A stretch of DNA of 64,000 bases from Flavobacterium rivuli WB 3.3-2 = DSM 21788 (GCF_000378485.1 NZ_KB899971.1:124001-188000), one strand, 5' to 3'. Numbered from the stretch's first letter, positions 25,151 to 33,259 are shown. The notes: generated by a model from the letters alone, not told the origin. Program-made: numbers and translations.

Positions 25151-26473
25151 ATGAAAAAAGCGTTATTAATTTTACTTGCCTTTGTACTTACCGTGCCGGT
25201 TATGGCTCAAAATGAGGGTGCAAAGTTTCGCAAAATTGACAGCCTGCTCACCTATTATTATGCTAATAAAAAGTTTATGGGCGCGGTTAGCATACGCGAA
25301 AAAAACCAGGTTGTATTTGAAAAAGCGTATGGCTATGCCGATATAACCAATAAACTACCGCTGGCTAACGATACTAAATTTAAGATAGGCGCAATTACAG
25401 AGGTATTTACTGCGGCAATGGTTTTTCAATTAATTGAGGAGAAAAAGCTTAAGCCCGACACTAAGCTTGATGCGTTTTTCCCTAAAATAAAAAATGCTGA
25501 CAAGATTACCATAAGCGCCATGCTTAACCATAAAAGCGGCATTTATGATTTGGCTAATGATGCAAATTTTGAGCAGTTTAAAACCAAACTTCAAACCCGT
25601 AAAGATGTACTGGACAGGATGTATGGCTACGAACCTGCTTTCGTAACTGATAGCCTTGCACAGGCAAGCAGCTCTAACTACCTGCTGTTGGGCTACATAA
25701 TTCAGGAAATTACGAAAAAAACGTTTAAAGAAAATGTTACTGCCCGCATTATAAAACCAGCCGGGCTTACCCACACCCAGTATTTTAATAAAATAAACTC
25801 GAAGAAAAACGAGGCGCTCTCCTACACCTTTATTGATGGTTATTGGGAAAAGGAGCCGGAACTGCACGAAACTACATTAGGGGCATCGGGCGGGTTGCAA
25901 AGCACACCGGGCGACCTTACCAAATTTATCAAAGCGCTGTATGATGGCAAATTAGTCAAACCGGAATCATTAGCTGAGATGGCTAAAATAGATAGTGGTT
26001 TTGGCAAAGGGCTATTTAACTTTATGTTTGCCGAACGCAAATTTACAGGGCACAACGGCAGTGTAGAAGGTTTCAGGTCGGTTGTGGGGTATTACCCTAA
26101 AGACCAATTGGGATTTTCGCTTATTTTAAACGGCGAGAACTGCAACTTTAACGATCTTGTGCTGGGCATACTCAGCTGCTATTATAAAATACCCTACCGT
26201 TTTCCTGATTTTACTAACTTTAAAGTTGCCGATAATGTTCTTAAAAGCTATGAAGGCTTTTACACCAACCCTAACATGCCGGTAAAAATTGAAATTAAGG
26301 CAGTAAACGGACAATTGCGTGTGCATGCCGAGGAGCAGGGCACGTTTTATGTTATTGCAAAAACCAATACCGAGTTTAGGCACGATGCATCGGGTGTGGT
26401 AATGGTGTTTAGCCCCACTGGTTTTATTTTAAAACAAAACGGTACATCGACCACGTTTACCAAAGAGAAATAG
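25151..26473 (+). CDS. Secreted beta-lactamase-fold protein with lost catalytic residues
   Basis: The 440-residue protein has a signal peptide (LILLAFVLTVPVMAQ) and the fold of class C beta-lactamases/serine hydrolases: a helix normally carrying SxxK, a YxN region, and HNGSVEGF matching the HxG site. The SxxK motif is replaced by AITE (in FKIGAITEVFTA), and the YxN tyrosine and asparagine are replaced (ASS before SNYLLLGYII). The DNA reads GCA ATT ACA GAG, so the change is clear. It should not hydrolyse esters, peptides or beta-lactams by the usual mechanism. The C-terminal 90 residues form the extra beta domain common in Bacteroidota members. It may be a binding protein. Inverted S repeats flank it. 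Confidence 0.85.
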   Translation: MKKALLILLAFVLTVPVMAQNEGAKFRKIDSLLTYYYANKKFMGAVSIREKNQVVFEKAYGYADITNKLPLANDTKFKIGAITEVFTAAMVFQLIEEKKLKPDTKLDAFFPKIKNADKITISAMLNHKSGIYDLANDANFEQFKTKLQTRKDVLDRMYGYEPAFVTDSLAQASSSNYLLLGYIIQEITKKTFKENVTARIIKPAGLTHTQYFNKINSKKNEALSYTFIDGYWEKEPELHETTLGASGGLQSTPGDLTKFIKALYDGKLVKPESLAEMAKIDSGFGKGLFNFMFAERKFTGHNGSVEGFRSVVGYYPKDQLGFSLILNGENCNFNDLVLGILSCYYKIPYRFPDFTNFKVADNVLKSYEGFYTNPNMPVKIEIKAVNGQLRVHAEEQGTFYVIAKTNTEFRHDASGVVMVFSPTGFILKQNGTSTTFTKEK

Positions 26474-26516
26474 AGGTTTTTACATAATTGCGTAAGGAAT
26501 ATTAAAATTCAAAAGA

Positions 26517-26558
26517 ACACATCCCAACCCCTCTCAAAAGGGGAGCCAGCTACACTCC
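26517..26558. repeat. GC-rich repeat S4, right of the serine hydrolase
   Basis: CACATCCCAACCCCTCTC, a short hairpin loop, then GGGGAGCCAGCTACACTCC. This is the inverted partner of S3 at 25063-25104, with shared end GGAGTGTAGCTGG. It lies between the hydrolase and the convergent SMR transporter. Confidence 0.75.
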
Positions 26559-26608
26559 TTCCGAAACCGGGACTACGTTTGCATTATTAGTGCTTCCAAA
26601 TTCCTTAT

Positions 26609-26944
26609 TTATGAAGCCTGTGCAGATGGCTCCCCTAAAAATTTAAGGCCTACTATAGATAGTATAAGCGTGGCAATAAAAAATATCCTCCAGAAGTTAG
26701 CCGGCTCGTTAAAGAAAAGGATGCCCATTAGCACAGTACCCACCGCGCCTATACCTGTCCATACAGCATAAGCAGTTCCTAAAGGTATGGTTGCAGTTGC
26801 TTTATTAACAAAGTAAAAGCTAATTACTATACAGGCTATAAACCCGGCAGTCCATTTTATATTGGTAAAATTGTTAGATAGTTTCATGCATGTGGTAAAG
26901 CCAATTTCTAAAAATCCGGCAAGGATAAGGTACATCCAGTTCAT
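26609..26944 (-). CDS. SMR-family exporter, SugE/Gdx-like
   Basis: The 111-residue protein has four membrane helices and the small multidrug resistance layout. The essential glutamate is Glu13 (AGFLEIGFTTCMKLS), which couples protons to substrate in the antiparallel dimer. The stretch IPLGTAYAVWTGIGAVGT is typical of the SugE/Gdx branch, whose characterised members export guanidinium, rather than the EmrE branch, which pumps aromatic cations. A promoter lies directly upstream on the minus strand (26969-26995). I see no obvious guanidine riboswitch in the short leader. The tail GEPSAQAS is polar and extends slightly past the family end. Confidence 0.85.
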   Translation of the reverse strand: MNWMYLILAGFLEIGFTTCMKLSNNFTNIKWTAGFIACIVISFYFVNKATATIPLGTAYAVWTGIGAVGTVLMGILFFNEPANFWRIFFIATLILSIVGLKFLGEPSAQAS

Positions 26945-26968
26945 TGTGTATCATTTAATAGTGAGGCA

Positions 26969-26995
26969 CAAAATTACGGCCTCAATAATGGGCAA
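26969..26995 (-). promoter_or_regulatory. Promoter of the SMR exporter
   Basis: On the minus strand, TTG (26995-26993) and TAATTTTG (26976-26969) are separated by 16 bases, matching the flavobacterial TTG ... TAnnTTTG pattern. The start codon follows at 26944. Confidence 0.5.
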
Positions 26996-27029
26996 TACTT
27001 TACAAATGTTAACTAATAAACTTTATTTA

Positions 27030-27520
27030 GGAATTTTACCACTGAGTTCGGAATTTAAACATGATGTTTAAGCAATCGCCCAAAGAATTTTACCACTAAG
27101 ATCACGGAGGTAAAATGCACAAAGGCCACGAGGAAAAACGCTTTGCTTCAGGACACAAGGCTGAGCGGAATTACTTTGTAGAATAATCGTAATAACTCTA
27201 AATACTTTAAAACATGACATTTAAGCAATCGCCCAAAGAATTTTACCACTAAGATCACGGAGGTACATGCACAAAGGCCACGAGGAAAAACGCTTTGCTT
27301 CAGGACACAAGGCTGAGCGGAATTACTTTGTAAAAAATGCAAACACATAATCTCAAGCAATTTAAAAACATGATGTCTTAAAGTAATCATCCGAAGAATT
27401 TTTACCGCTAAGTTCACTAAGGTAAAACATGCAAAGGCCTCAAAGAAAAAATGCTTTGCTTCAGGACACAAAAATTTGCAGAATAGCTTTGTTAGAAACG
27501 TTATTATGCTACGCTACATA
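27030..27520. repeat. Tandem array of about 155-bp units, three copies plus a truncated one
   Basis: Unit starts are at 27059, 27212 and 27368, giving lengths of 153 and 156. Each begins ACATGA..., then ..AAAGAATTTTACCACTAAG.., ATGCACAAAGGCCACGAGG and GCTTTGCTTCAGGACACAA. Units 1 and 2 are nearly identical; unit 3 is diverged. A partial fourth copy (GAATTTTACCACTGAG) lies at about 27031. Translation of the array gives a repetitive frame that is not a real gene. The TTTACCAC words relate it to the long inverted repeats elsewhere. The array ends at the stop codon of the Crp-like regulator, so it lies in that gene's 3' untranslated region. Confidence 0.85.
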
Positions 27521-28087
27521 TTACTTTATCTCGGCCCTAATGCGGCTTAGGCTTACCTGGCTTATGCCGAGATATGATGCAATATGCTTAAGCGGAACCC
27601 TTTGCAGCAGTGTTGGATTATTCTCTAAAATATCGGCATACATTTGTGCAGCAGTTTTAAATTGCCTGAAAATAAACCGCTGTTCCAGTTTAATAAGTTC
27701 ATGTTCGGCAAGTTTACGGCTCCAGTTGGCCAGCTCTATATCGCTCTCAAAAAGGGCTATCATGGCGGCAGAATCTATTTCATACAAAACACTGTCTTCC
27801 AGCACCTCTATGGTTTCGTAACCGGGCTTATTATTTATAAGGCTTTGCGCAGATATTATATAATCGCCTTCGGCACCAAGCCAAAAGGTAAGCTCCTGGG
27901 TAGGCAAATCAGAGTAAGCGCGGGCAATGCCTTTTTCTATAAAAAAAACCGATCTTTCTATGCGCCCCTCTTTAAGTATAAGTTCGCCTTTTTTAAAGTG
28001 CCTTTTATAAAATAACCCGGTAAGCTTAGCAAGTGCGCTATCGCTTAACGGGTATAATGATTTTATTTTAGTAAGTGTATTTTCCAA
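27521..28087 (-). CDS. Crp/Fnr-family regulator
   Basis: The 188-residue protein has an N-terminal cyclic-nucleotide-binding-like beta-barrel (residues about 20-120, with FKKGELILKEGRIERSVFF and IEKGIARAY) and a C-terminal helix-turn-helix, KHIASYLGISQVSLSRIR. The phosphate-binding cassette typical of true cAMP receptors is not conserved, and there is no cysteine cluster as in Fnr. The ligand is therefore unknown; this is common in small Bacteroidota Crp-like proteins. It ends in the tandem repeat region and is followed, on the same strand, by the SMR exporter about 600 bases away. Similar regulators often sit next to transporters, so control of the exporter is possible but unproven. Confidence 0.85.
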   Translation of the reverse strand: MENTLTKIKSLYPLSDSALAKLTGLFYKRHFKKGELILKEGRIERSVFFIEKGIARAYSDLPTQELTFWLGAEGDYIISAQSLINNKPGYETIEVLEDSVLYEIDSAAMIALFESDIELANWSRKLAEHELIKLEQRFIFRQFKTAAQMYADILENNPTLLQRVPLKHIASYLGISQVSLSRIRAEIK

Positions 28088-28104
28088 TAGGTGTTATTGG
28101 ATAA

Positions 28105-29139
28105 CTATTGTAATTTCCTGGTAGATTCTCTTTGCCTAAGCTCGGTTTTAATAACCCTTGTAGAAAACGGCGGCTCTTCTTCATCTTTATTTAACAGCCT
28201 GTCTATAAGCATGTCGGCAGCAGCCTCGCCTATCTCAGGCGCGTGCTGGCTTACTGTGCTAAGGCTTGGCGTTAACCTGCGCGACCACACACCATCTGCA
28301 AAGCCTATTATAGAAAGTTGTTCCGGTATTTTAATACCTTTTTTAAGGGCTGCTTTCATGGTAGACACGGCACTGTGCTCGTCTATAGCAAAAACACCAT
28401 CAATATCGCCGCTTTTAGACTCAAAGAACGGAATAAACTTATCGTCAAATTCATCTGTACTTTCTGTACGTATAATTATAGACTCGTCTATGGCTATGCC
28501 ATGATCCTGCAACGCCTTGTAATACCCTTCATCGCGCAGCTTAGCCACACTAATATTATCTAAAGACGAGAACAAGGCTATTTTTTTACAGCCTGTTTTA
28601 ATAAGGTGGGTAACTGCATGTACGGCCGAATCGAAATCGTCTACAATTACCTTATCGCAATTTACATCTTCAGATATCCTGTCGAACATTACAATAGGAA
28701 TATCATCGGCAATAGCATCTTTAAAGTGTTTTACCTCGTGCTCTTTTTGGGTTTCTTCGGATATTGAAAGTATAAAGCCATCTATAGTACCATTGCTAAG
28801 CATATCCATAGCATAAATTTCTTTTTCCAGAGATTCGTTAGATATAGATGTAATAACATTATATCCGCGCTTGTTAGCCTGTTTTTCTATACCGCTAAAT
28901 ACTTTGGCAAAAAATGGGTTTAAAATATTAGGCAAAACAACGCCTATGGTTTTAGAACGCTTGCTCTTTAGATTTACAGCTATATTATTAGGCTTGTAAT
29001 TTTTAAGTTTTGCAAACTCCTGCACCTTTATTTTGGTAGGTTCGCTAATTTCAGGACTGTTGCTTAACGCTTTAGAAACTGTTGAAACTGATACATTAAG
29101 TTCTTTTGCAATTTGTTTTAAAGTGGCTCTTACTCTCAT
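28105..29139 (-). CDS. LacI-family transcriptional regulator
   Basis: The 344-residue protein has the LacI helix-turn-helix at the N-terminus (TLKQIAKELNVSVSTVSKAL) with a hinge helix around residue 50. A periplasmic-binding-protein-like effector domain follows (TIGVVLPNILNPFFAKVFSG near residue 65, then FDRISEDVNCDKVIVDD, and IIGFADGVWSRRLTPSLSTV near 280). LacI proteins usually repress sugar-use operons, but no sugar operon adjoins it. The nearest divergent genes are the Tat ferritin-like pair about 470 bases away, so a distant target is more likely. It lies 17 bases upstream of the Crp-like gene on the same strand and could be co-transcribed. Confidence 0.88.
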   Translation of the reverse strand: MRVRATLKQIAKELNVSVSTVSKALSNSPEISEPTKIKVQEFAKLKNYKPNNIAVNLKSKRSKTIGVVLPNILNPFFAKVFSGIEKQANKRGYNVITSISNESLEKEIYAMDMLSNGTIDGFILSISEETQKEHEVKHFKDAIADDIPIVMFDRISEDVNCDKVIVDDFDSAVHAVTHLIKTGCKKIALFSSLDNISVAKLRDEGYYKALQDHGIAIDESIIIRTESTDEFDDKFIPFFESKSGDIDGVFAIDEHSAVSTMKAALKKGIKIPEQLSIIGFADGVWSRRLTPSLSTVSQHAPEIGEAAADMLIDRLLNKDEEEPPFSTRVIKTELRQRESTRKLQ

Positions 29140-29517
29140 ATCCTAAAATGATTTATACGGGTAAAGTAACGAAAAAATTACGAAATTATAGTAGTTGTTT
29201 TTAAGAAAAAACGATTTTTTAAACCAGAAGCTACAATTTAGTTACAGTATGTTTAAAATTATAGTAGCGTATATCTTACAACTAATTGTAAGTTCTTTTA
29301 TTATTTTTTCACACTGCATGTTAATTAAATTATAAAAATAAAAATAAACACTTCTTAAATTTAAAAGATTTACAATTAAGCAATTAGTAGCATCCCCTTT
29401 AACTATAAGGTTTGATAAAATAACAAATTGTTAAAAAAATTGCCAAAGTTGTGTTAAGACTCAAAAAATAAGGATAGAACCCAAAAACCATTAACAATTT
29501 ATTGGCGTATGTAAAAT

Positions 29518-29525
29518 TAACTTTG
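29518..29525 (+). promoter_or_regulatory. -7 element upstream of the ferritin-like pair, in the 29140-29613 gap
   Basis: TAACTTTG matches TAnnTTTG. The best TTG upstream (29502-29504) is 13 bases away, shorter than usual. The start codon is at 29614, leaving a leader of about 80 bases. The rest of this 474-base AT-rich gap holds no gene that I can see and should contain both divergent promoters (LacI-type gene leftward, ferritin-like genes rightward). Confidence 0.4.
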
Positions 29526-29613
29526 AGATTCGGAAGTGATAAAAAATTACGATTCTACATAAGAGACCACACCGTTTTAAAAATACAATTATTAACCCAT
29601 TAATGTTATTACA

Positions 29614-30375
29614 ATGAAAAACACAGCAGTAAACGTTAAGCCAGTTACCACACCGGGACCTAACGGCAGAAGGAATTTTCTTAAAATGAGCGGCCTTGCC
29701 CTTGCAGGTACAGGACTATTGATTGCAGGATGTAGCGACGACGATTTAGAAACACCGGCAGTAGACCCGAATGCTCAGTTACCGGGCGTAAGGAACGGTA
29801 AATTTGACCTTGGCGGAGGCGATGCAGGCATACTTACTTATGCTTATGCATTAGAGCAGCTTGAAGCAGATTTTTATACCCGTGTAGTAAACAACAGTGC
29901 CTTTAGAACTGCCTTTGGCGAAGAAGAGCAGGCAGTGCTTGTAGACCTTTACAACCATGAGGTTATACACAGAGAATTTTTCAGGACTGCCATAACAGGC
30001 GCATTAGCAGGAACAAGCGGTACATTGCTGCCAGACCTTGCTTTTAACTACGGCAACTTAAATTTCGCAAACAAAACTGCCATATTACAAACAGCAATGG
30101 CTCTTGAAGATACCGGAGTTAGAGCTTACAACGGTGCTGGGCAATACATAACAAATGCTGATTATTTAGTTATTGCCGGTAAAATTGTATCGGTAGAGGC
30201 AAGACATGCTTCTGCAATCAGGGATTTGCTTAACGGCGGAACTTCTTTTGCAGGCGATGATGCTGTAGATCCTGTTACAGGACTTGATAAAGCAGAAAAT
30301 CCTTCTGCAATAATCCGTCAGGTATCTTCACTAAACATTATCCAGACACCTTTTACTGCACAATTCCTTCAATAA
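29614..30375 (+). CDS. Tat-exported ferritin-like lipoprotein
   Basis: The 253-residue protein begins with a twin-arginine signal (GRRNFLKMSGLALAGTG) ending in a lipobox LLIAGC, so it should be folded in the cytoplasm, exported by Tat and lipidated. The mature part is a ferritin-like four-helix bundle (Ferritin_2, desiccation-related type). Metal-ligand motifs are LEQLEADFY, NHEVIHREFF, ALEDTGVRAY and SVEARHASAIR, each supplying Glu or His in the ExxH style. A di-iron or mixed-metal site is likely; Tat export fits a cofactor loaded before transport. The next gene encodes a second protein of the same fold, 26 bases downstream. Confidence 0.85.
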   Translation: MKNTAVNVKPVTTPGPNGRRNFLKMSGLALAGTGLLIAGCSDDDLETPAVDPNAQLPGVRNGKFDLGGGDAGILTYAYALEQLEADFYTRVVNNSAFRTAFGEEEQAVLVDLYNHEVIHREFFRTAITGALAGTSGTLLPDLAFNYGNLNFANKTAILQTAMALEDTGVRAYNGAGQYITNADYLVIAGKIVSVEARHASAIRDLLNGGTSFAGDDAVDPVTGLDKAENPSAIIRQVSSLNIIQTPFTAQFLQ

Positions 30376-30401
30376 TCAACTAACAATTAATTCTCTACGT
30401 T

Positions 30402-31238
30402 ATGAACATATTAAAATTTTTAGAATCGTTTACAAACGAAGGCGTATTAGAAAGCCTAAACAGTAAAGGATCAAGAAGAGATAGTTTTACCCAGTTTGGT
30501 AAAGCAGGCGCTACTGCCGCAATGGCTGCTGTGCCGTTTAGCATGTTATTTTCTCAAAAAGCAAGTGCTGCAACTTCTATGGCAGCAGCTGCAGATACCC
30601 CGTTAAGTGCTTTACAACTTGCACTTACACTTGAATACCTTGAAGACGAATTTTACGATATGGGCCTTGCCGCCAATGGTTTAATACCGGCTGCCGACCG
30701 TGATGTTATTGCACAGATATCTAAACACGAGCAATCGCATGTTACATTACTTAAAAATGCTCTTGGAGCTGATGCACCGGCAAAACCTACGTTTGACTTT
30801 ACAGGAGGACGCAATGCTAATGGTGGAGGGCCGTTTGACACCTTTACCAATTACCAAACATTCCTTGCAGTAGCTCAGGCATTTGAAGACACAGGTGTAC
30901 GTGCTTACAAAGGCCAGGCAGGAAATCTTATCAGTAATAAAGCATTACTTACAACTGCGCTACAAATACACTCTGTAGAGGCACGCCATGCTTCTCAAAT
31001 CCGTAGGATGAGAGGTTTAAAAGGATGGATCGTAGGCAATCAGCGTGGTGAAGGCATGCCTGCACAAACACAGGCTGTTTATGACGGCGAAGAAAATGTA
31101 AACCAGGCAGGCTTTATGACTAATGCCGTTCGTGGAACATTTACTCCTACGCTATCGGCTACCGGAGGTACAGAATCTTTTGACGAGCCTATTACAGGTG
31201 CAACTGCTACATCAATTGCAAGCTTGTTTATAGTGTGA
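30402..31238 (+). CDS. Tat-exported ferritin-like protein
   Basis: The 278-residue protein carries the Tat motif SRRDSFTQFGKAGATAA and a likely cleavage after KASA, without a lipobox, so it should be free in the periplasm. The bundle motifs parallel the upstream gene: LTLEYLEDEFY, KHEQSHVTLL, AFEDTGVRAYKG and SVEARHASQIRRMRG. The C-terminal 60 residues (GEGMPAQTQAVYDGEEN onward) are an extension the first protein lacks. The pair may form a membrane-anchored plus soluble complex. Roles suggested for relatives include oxidative or desiccation stress; none is proved here. A strong terminator follows. Confidence 0.85.
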   Translation: MNILKFLESFTNEGVLESLNSKGSRRDSFTQFGKAGATAAMAAVPFSMLFSQKASAATSMAAAADTPLSALQLALTLEYLEDEFYDMGLAANGLIPAADRDVIAQISKHEQSHVTLLKNALGADAPAKPTFDFTGGRNANGGGPFDTFTNYQTFLAVAQAFEDTGVRAYKGQAGNLISNKALLTTALQIHSVEARHASQIRRMRGLKGWIVGNQRGEGMPAQTQAVYDGEENVNQAGFMTNAVRGTFTPTLSATGGTESFDEPITGATATSIASLFIV

Positions 31239-31272
31239 TAGTCATATAAAAATAAGTTGATTATTTATTGTA

Positions 31273-31310
31273 TCAGCCCGCATAACACTTGTTATGCGGG
31301 CTGATTTTTT
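31273..31310 (+). terminator. Terminator of the ferritin-like operon
   Basis: A 13-base-pair stem beginning TCAGCCCGCATAAC and closing GTTATGCGGGCTGA is followed by TTTTTT about 65 bases after the stop codon. The remaining bases to 31502 hold a second inverted repeat (GCCTGCT at 31447 and AGCAGGC at 31474) that may end the leftward T9SS gene. Confidence 0.85.
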
Positions 31311-31502
31311 AAGGTGATCCATCTGCCATTTAGGCTGGACATATCATACAATAATAACTAAGCAACAAAAAATATCCCGTATATTTTGCACAATACACGG
31401 GATAAATATAGAAGCAAATTTATTTTCGCGGAGAAGAATATAACGCAGCCTGCTAAAAAAACTAAAAGAAAAAAGCAGGCCATATCTTTACATAAATTGC
31501 TT

Positions 31503-32327
31503 TTAGTTTTTTATAACCCTGATAGTTTGTATGGCAGTACCCGATGTTATTTTTGCAAAATACAGCCCGTTAGAAAAACTAGAAGCATCTACAGATAGTT
31601 TATCTGATGTTACATTTTTAGTAAATACTATTTTACCTAAAGCATCAATAATTTGTACACCGGTTAAATTTTGGCCATGAGCAGCTTCAAAGTTCCATAA
31701 ATTTGTAGTAGGGTTAGGATATGTTTTTACCACAGTATTATGTGCAAACGCATTTGTACCCGCTGTTAAGTCAAAAGGGGTTTCGCTGTCATTAAGCACA
31801 ATTTCATCAATGTAGGCAAACGAGTCGGTATTGTTCAATACGTTTACAGATGCATCTGCAAAAAACAAAAACTGTGAGGGATTAACTCCCGTTTCTCCAC
31901 CATCTATTCTAAAAACCATATCCTGCCATGCTCCCGGAGTGGTATAGTCCATAGTAGGGTGTACATCTGCACTACCATCGTTATCAGCTGCCGCATCTAT
32001 ACGTACAGACATGTTAGGGATTACTGAAGATGTATACATTGCACGCAAATGAACATATTTAGATGTATTTGCAGGTACATTAAAGGAAGTGGCAAACCTT
32101 ACAATTTCGTACCAGGCACCTGAAGTTCTTTTTATTTGTCCACTATTGGCAGACGCATTGCCCACAGCTACAGGGTTTGGCACAATGGCAAACTCTGCCC
32201 CATAGGTTGCAGTAACTACCGGCGAGCCTTCTTCAAAATCGTTTATGTAAGTGTTTTGTGCATGCACGCATGCCGGAATAAAGGCTGTTAAGGCAAAAAA
32301 CCCTAATGTAAGTAGTTTTGTTTTCAT
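31503..32327 (-). CDS. T9SS-secreted protein of unknown function
   Basis: Using the ATG at 32327 the protein has 274 residues and a signal peptide (LLTLGFFALTAFIPACVHAQ). The mature region (residues about 25-185) is a beta-rich jelly-roll-like domain with NTYINDFEEGSP at its start and FAYIDEIVLND at its end, resembling carbohydrate-binding or lamin-type modules. No catalytic motif is seen. Residues about 205-274 form a type A T9SS sorting domain: TYPNPTTNLWNFEA, LGKIVFTKNV, SNGLYFAKI and a basic end RVIKN. It should be exported through the outer membrane and either released or attached to the surface. Confidence 0.82.
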   Translation of the reverse strand: MKTKLLTLGFFALTAFIPACVHAQNTYINDFEEGSPVVTATYGAEFAIVPNPVAVGNASANSGQIKRTSGAWYEIVRFATSFNVPANTSKYVHLRAMYTSSVIPNMSVRIDAAADNDGSADVHPTMDYTTPGAWQDMVFRIDGGETGVNPSQFLFFADASVNVLNNTDSFAYIDEIVLNDSETPFDLTAGTNAFAHNTVVKTYPNPTTNLWNFEAAHGQNLTGVQIIDALGKIVFTKNVTSDKLSVDASSFSNGLYFAKITSGTAIQTIRVIKN

Positions 32328-32484
32328 AATAGTACTGTTATAGATTTGGTTTAAAAAACTTCGCAATCGTTATAGTGAATAAAGCGTAATTATTCCTGAA
32401 CCAACTTATACATTATCAATACCATAAAGTTTTATTGATAAATATGTTATTTTAAAGACATACAGCTTAAATACTTCGATTATT

Positions 32485-32492
32485 CAAATGTA
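32485..32492 (-). promoter_or_regulatory. -7 element of the T9SS protein gene
   Basis: On the minus strand TACATTTG matches TAnnTTTG; the start codon is 158 bases downstream. No TTG lies at a standard distance. Two GTCCAT words occur just upstream (about 32510-32540) and might be an activator site. The remaining gap carries a terminator and an inverted-repeat element listed separately. Confidence 0.35.
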
Positions 32493-32573
32493 TAATCAAA
32501 AAATGCCGGATAAATGGACTTTAATTTTAGAAATATGGACAATAATATTTTAAGTAACTTTAGGTAAATGCCA

Positions 32574-32600
32574 TAAAAAAAGCCCCTGTTAAAGGAGCTT
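32574..32600 (-). terminator. Terminator reading leftward
   Basis: On the minus strand AAGCTCCT-TTAAC-AGGGGCTT is followed by TTTTT. It would stop transcripts of the small membrane protein gene at 32786-33259 before they reach the T9SS gene. Confidence 0.65.
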
Positions 32601-32620
32601 AATAATTTATGTAGTAAATG

Positions 32621-32780
32621 AACTCATCCTGACTTTTTTCACTTGGCTGCAAAATGATCTTTTCGCCCCATATTTTACCTGTTTTATTATTCCGTAGCAC
32701 TGCTATGCAATGCAAAAAAGCCAAAATCTGAAACAAAAATCTCTATTTTTCGCTTTAATCAAAAAAGTCAGGACGAGTTT
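32621..32780. repeat. 160-bp element with 19-bp terminal inverted repeats (MITE-like)
   Basis: AACTCATCCTGACTTTTTT (32621-32639) and AAAAAAGTCAGGACGAGTT (32761-32779) are reverse complements with one mismatch. They enclose about 120 bases without a gene. The layout resembles a miniature inverted-repeat transposable element, though no target duplication is evident and only one copy is present here. Confidence 0.5.
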
Positions 32781-32785
32781 TAGTA

Positions 32786-33259
32786 TTAATGAGGGTTGTG
32801 TGCCCTGTCATCTACCGTATTAATTTTTTCGAGTTTATCTTTCCAAAACTGCATTAAAGCAAACGATACTATTACCGATGATGCAAGGCCTTCTATAAAC
32901 AATCCTACACCAAACTGGTACGGAGATGGATTACCACCACCAAAAATATAATCAGAGGCAAAATTTTGCAGGTACTCTTCGCCACCCTTATATTCGGCAT
33001 ACAGCATAAATGCAAATACACAAAGTACAAGGCTAACTACACCTGTAAGTATTGCCGACCCAATATTGGTAAAATATCCATTAAGGTTATCGTTAAAGTT
33101 AGATTTAATAGTTCTGTTAATACCCCATATTACAAATACAAAATTTACAAGCCTTAAGTAAATAATATGCGACAGGTTTAGGGCATCCATAAGCAGGAAA
33201 AACAGGCCAATGGCTATAAAAATAAGTAAACCGTTAGTAATAATTCTGGAAGCTTTCAT
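32786..33259 (-). CDS. Small four-helix membrane protein
   Basis: Starting at the ATG at 33259 (MKASRIITNGLL), the 157-residue protein has four hydrophobic segments: GLLIFIAIGLFFLLMDAL, a segment including LVNFVFVIWGI, ILTGVVSLVLCVFAFMLY and GLFIEGLASSVIVSFALM. The short loop between helices three and four contains YIFGGGNPSPYQFG. A longer frame starting at 33334 has no good start. It resembles the DUF4199-type membrane proteins of Bacteroidota in size and topology, but I cannot confirm the family. It is a single-gene unit with its own terminator. Confidence 0.6.
   Translation of the reverse strand: MKASRIITNGLLIFIAIGLFFLLMDALNLSHIIYLRLVNFVFVIWGINRTIKSNFNDNLNGYFTNIGSAILTGVVSLVLCVFAFMLYAEYKGGEEYLQNFASDYIFGGGNPSPYQFGVGLFIEGLASSVIVSFALMQFWKDKLEKINTVDDRAHNPH

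Noticed and set aside
27148..27471. Open minus-strand frame of 107 codons
   Set aside because: It lies entirely in the tandem repeat array and its protein is repetitive in step with the DNA units, with poor composition for a real protein.
31386..31598. Open plus-strand frame of 70 codons
   Set aside because: It runs into the coding end of the T9SS gene on the other strand and begins in A-rich DNA; the Lys-rich product is typical of chance frames.
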